From Gibbula magus (Eukaryota; Mollusca; Gastropoda; Trochida; Trochidae): a stretch of 64,000 nt of DNA. The notes beneath the pieces were generated by a model. It was given only the letters and a program-made list of their open reading frames with translations, did not search any database and was not told where the DNA came from. A program made the translations under genes and the position numbers. The stretch spans positions 49,652,040-49,716,039 of the forward strand of contig OW388293.1 of assembly GCA_936450465.1 (NCBI GenBank), written 5' to 3'. This document shows positions 59,881 to 64,000 of the stretch, one piece after another (the first letter of the stretch is position 1; each line of letters starts with the position of its first letter).

Positions 59881-62800
59881 TTGACTTATATGAACATTGA
59901 GTGAATATTCTGGTATCCGTAGACCAAGGGTTAAAATCTATGCTTAACCATTATTTTTTTTACCTTGCTCATACATACAGTTTTCAAGGTTAAAACAGGA
60001 CCCACCAGCTGCTGTACAAAAGAACCTTTATATGTAAAGATGCCAGACCATGGATGTCTAGGAAGGGATGGGCAGAGTAAATATGCCATTTAAAGGAAAC
60101 AAATACATCAGCCCTACTTATCTACTGAGTAATAACGATCATCTTGAGAAGAAGTCGCGACCAGAGATAACATCAATACCATCACCTGGTCGGTGAACAA
60201 CTCTCTAATTATCAAGTAGCTGAGTTGTCTTTCACATTCATTCTCATATACTGCTCATGTACTGCCTGGACTGAAGAATTTCACATACACATTGCCTGTT
60301 CTGAATTAAGATTCATAAGTAAATGTTCATTGTCTACTTGCTTTAAAACTTACTTATATGCGAATAACACTGCTTCGATCATTAGGCACTAAACCATTCT
60401 GAACGGCAAATTTACTGGTATCACAACTCGTTAACAAGGGTGAACATCCTGGATTTGTCACTGGCAAAAGATTACCCCAGAATATATAGGTAAAGTGTTC
60501 AGATTATTAGAATGTTATAAGTACATTCTCACTTATGTATCTCAGAACAGTTACATACAGCCAGCATTCCCTAGCTGAGTACATTGTCAGATGGGACTAT
60601 TACTCATGTTGTGAGTATGTGGTTATCTATTGGACAAAAGACAAGAATGAGTGACAGCTAGGTCTATAATTGCACACTATTAATATATATAACACCTTCC
60701 AACATTCCCACATACTTATTACCGTATATTTATACACTATAATATGACTGACAAATGCAGTGGGGTGACTATAGTTACCAGGACCCTATCACTTTCAATA
60801 TAGTATTATATTATTTACATATTACAGTTGGGGTAGAACCAATTATGGGTTATATATATATAACAAGAGAAAAGAAGAGACAACATTTTCATAAGCAAAT
60901 CTATTTCATTCAGAATTCTTTTTAAAACTTTCTGTTGCCAATTAACAGTTTACAATATACTAAAATAACGACAAAGCTTCTGGATCTTCTCATGGGTTTT
61001 GAGTTAAGTAGTTTGAGTGAGAATGAATGGGTCCTTGACCAAAATGAACCCTTCAACTTGGAAGCTGTCCTATTCACCCAAATACAAACTCAGGGCCTCT
61101 TTTAAAATTGTTCTTTGTCCTGTTTTTCAACCGCTTTACCAAAGCAAGTATACTCCAAAATTGATCCACAATTCCTCTAGAGTCCACCTCCCGTTTCATG
61201 GTCCCTAAGTTGAGTGATTCGGGATGAACTGACCATGACCAAACAGTGTACATGCATCCAACCACTGGGCCTTTTTAAAACTTGTTTTACCCCTTTATCC
61301 ATAAAAAAAATGTTTCAAGTTTACTCCAACATGGATCCAAGTGTTGGATCAAGCGGGGAGTTAATGGGTTTTAAACCAGCAACTGAAAATATTTAATGTA
61401 AATTTCCAATTCCCCCAAAACTCCTTTAAACCAAAAACAGTCAAATATCCAATAGAATCAAGTTACTGAACTGGAAACAAGCTGTCCAATCCTCCCCATG
61501 CAAACTCCTCTTTTCAAACTTTTCCCTTGCATCTTCCCCTTCCCATCTTCCCTCCCCCCATCTCCCTCCACCCAAAGCAGGTGGTTGACAATGTCCTCCA
61601 AGATGGAGCCCCACTTCCCCTGCCTATAAAGCTGGCCATTACCACAAAGAGGTAAAGAGACCCTCTTCCAAACAATACAGTAACAACCCTCCACAAAAAC
61701 ATTTTCCTATTCGTTTCCATGGCAACACTTAAGCAAAGGCAGATGTTACTACAACAAAGCATATTAGTGGTTGAAGCAACAGCTATGTACACAGCGAGGA
61801 ATGCCAGCCTACCGTACCTACAATATTGATGATGGCGATGTATTGATCATGTGTGTTTGACCTGGATTAAAACTACCTTGTATTGAATGAGTGTGTTTTA
61901 CAACTACAGTACCGTGCAGTATGGATCGTATTACACCATCACGTAGGATATCAATGTGGGCCAGAGGAATATATATATATATCATAACATAATGACACGA
62001 GTAAATCTGGAAACAGGTGGCGAACATGATCACGTCAGCGAGCCAATAGTCACGATTCTATAATATTGGGATATATCTCATAATGTTAAAGGTTAACATT
62101 GTACAGGTTCCATAGAAACAAGATTTGACGATATAGGGATGGTGTCTGATGTTGAAGGCTCAACAGATTCATCTTTACTATTAATATGTGTCCGATGGTT
62201 ACACATGGCTTGTTTAAATGGTTTCAACACAATGTTTTCCAATTTAAAAACATTGAAGCTTAAATTGTGTACGCATTTTTTTTACCTCTATTCTTAACTT
62301 TGGTTTTATACCTTTACTATCATGAGAATGTTATGTTATCTTTAAATTTTATTTGAAACACTTATTTTACACTTACACGAAAAGTAAATAAATATTATTT
62401 ATGATATCATAAACCCTTCACACTTTAGCTGTAGAATAAATTAGTGCCAAACTGTCTTAGCAACAATTTAGAGGAATCACAACTCATTGACAAAGCAAAT
62501 AATTCAGAATTAACCCCTGGCCCTGGTTAAGATTAGCCCTCTCCAACTATTCTGATACTGGCAGGCAAAGGGTTAAGGAAAGGTATATCAAGTAATCTTA
62601 ATACTGAGAGTTTGGGAAAGTAAAATAGACAAGGAGTGAATATAAGAGAAAGAATGTTAACGGAGAGAAAGAGAAGAGAGCAAGCGAGCGTAGGAAACGT
62701 GTTCATAGCCACAAGAGAGTCTAGGTTACACTGGACCTGGTTGTGTTGTGTTGTGTTGTGACCTACAAGAAAGCCTAAGGCTCACATTCCTTGCATAGTG

Positions 62801-64000
62801 GGGAGCGAGCTGTAACAATAAGCACCTCGTCCCTCCAAGTTCGTTCACAACACTCGCTTCCATCTACCTGGCTGACTACCACGACTGTCCGGCCAGTCCG
62901 ACAACCTGCTGGGGGATTCACACAACAACATAGGCAGTCGTGCCAATAACAAACCACACATAACGCTGACCCTTGCTCTCCTATTCTGGAGGTGGGAACA
63001 AGATGCTGGGCGGGTGTATGGGCCCAGTTGGGCAGAGATTATTTGAAGAGAAAGGAGTCGGGGTAGCGGAGGTAAAACATACTCCAAGGGTGTCAAACCA
63101 GAAACATTGTGGTCGTGATTCATACTCCTGCCCTTCAGGGACCTAGTTAACTTACTGTGGATGTAGCAGAATCGGTATTCATAATAACTAACATAATTTT
63201 ACTCTCCACTTGCAGAACAAATTTCCAAAGACTATGCAGTCTAGACTATTACAACTTGTGTATGTTACACATCAAAGAACAGAAAATTAGTTAACCAACA
63301 AATGATTACACAAATTGACAAAGTTCATACTAGTTCAGTAATATGGCGTTCAGCCATACATTAACTGAAATGTCCCTCGTGAATCTATAATCACAAAATA
63401 TGTCAGAAATGCACCTGCATAACCTCGAACCCAGCTAAAAAGTGATTATGTGAATGTTTGCTGGTAGAAAGAGGTAGAGCACATGTGAACCTATGAGAGA
63501 AGGCATGTTTGAAAGTGATACCATGTGATGAGCAGAGTACAAGAAGTTCTTGTGACGACTGACTGTAGTCAGCAACGGAGTAACAGAGTTGCGCATCTCA
63601 TGTTTACCAGAATTGCCTCCAACCTTTTTACTGCTCTGTTAAGCCTATCTCATCAAGTGTGCTACACACGCCCTCGTAACTCCATTCTCAAGTTTCTCAG
63701 ACGTGAAAACTATGCTGGCAATGCTTGAGAATCTACCTTAGATAGGTGAAAAAGCGGCAACCAACAACAGAAATAAACGCCAGCTTAGATGAGAGGAGGG
63801 TGCTATTACATTTGCAAGATGCATGGGAACCAAATCAAGATTAGACCGAAACCTTAACAGCAATTTCCATGAAGAAAAAGTTAACATTTGCAGAACTGTC
63901 TATTTGGAAGTTTCAATTTGTATACATCCCCAACATTGTACAGGAAATGATGCAGATTACATGGCAAAGGTCACTTTAAACTTGGCAAATCATTTATTGT
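59881..64000. other. LATS upstream intron or flank, no gene seen
   Basis: AT-rich sequence with short simple repeats (a TGTTG run at about 62738-62760). Short frames here show no family motifs or splice context. The remaining LATS 5' exon(s) are not recognisable. Confidence 0.45.

Noticed and set aside
58686..59904. Three overlapping Ser/Pro/Thr-rich frames of 210-357 codons
   Set aside because: All are products of one 13-bp minisatellite read in different frames; no splice or domain support.

Overview
The window is animal nuclear DNA with long introns, GT-AG splice sites and many interspersed repeats. The tRNA-headed SINEs with tails ending in (CACT)n, the (GTCC)n-headed tandem-repeat elements and the recurring word GAGTTATCTCCCTT suggest a mollusc, most likely a gastropod (possibly abalone-like). 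The organism call is inference; the gene calls rest on translated sequence.

Three conserved genes can be read. (1) The + strand from 3487 to 30016 carries 21 coding exons of PICALM/AP180, the clathrin-assembly adaptor. It starts inside the ANTH domain, with the 5' exon(s) outside the window or not recognised, and runs to the stop codon after the C-terminal DPF motif. It includes a 24-nt candidate microexon, a GC-AG intron beside a decayed duplicate of the preceding exon, and a single 1056-nt Met/Gly-rich repetitive exon. (2) The - strand from 39728 down to 37158 carries the complete three-exon NDUFAF4, a complex I assembly factor of 204 residues, with an ETS-type promoter site. (3) The - strand from 57077 down to 44314 carries the last five coding exons of LATS (warts), the Hippo-pathway kinase, from the second half of the UBA domain through the PPxY motifs, MOB1-binding segment and kinase domain to the C-terminal hydrophobic motif. 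Its 5' end lies upstream, beyond what I could recognise. NDUFAF4 and LATS are in head-to-tail order on the - strand and converge on PICALM; I see no functional link among the three.

The rest is introns, UTRs and repeats. Repeat classes are: tRNA-derived SINEs (1-275, 16315-16635, 34260-34395, 56632-56912 and tails); GC-hairpin plus (GTCC)n elements containing 150-175-bp tandem monomers (600-1050, 13484-14570, 28284-28500, 34765-35830, 35890-36200, 42075-42815, 51655-51950) and a related 430-bp duplication rich in AAGGTCA (9270-10395); foldback MITEs; TIR elements with clear target-site duplications (44784-44958, 46267-46424, 52527-52865); and minisatellites with periods of 13, 30, 33, 52 and 185 bp. 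Nearly all long open frames outside the three genes are frame-open tandem repeats, not genes.

The items most worth follow-up are the shared monomer core across the (GTCC)-headed element families, a 45-bp perfect-stem hairpin just inside a PICALM intron, the decayed exon duplication next to a GC donor, the 24-nt microexon, the run of five symmetric phase-1 exons including the giant Met/Gly exon, and a 52-bp satellite that appears to be amplified from SINE sequence.
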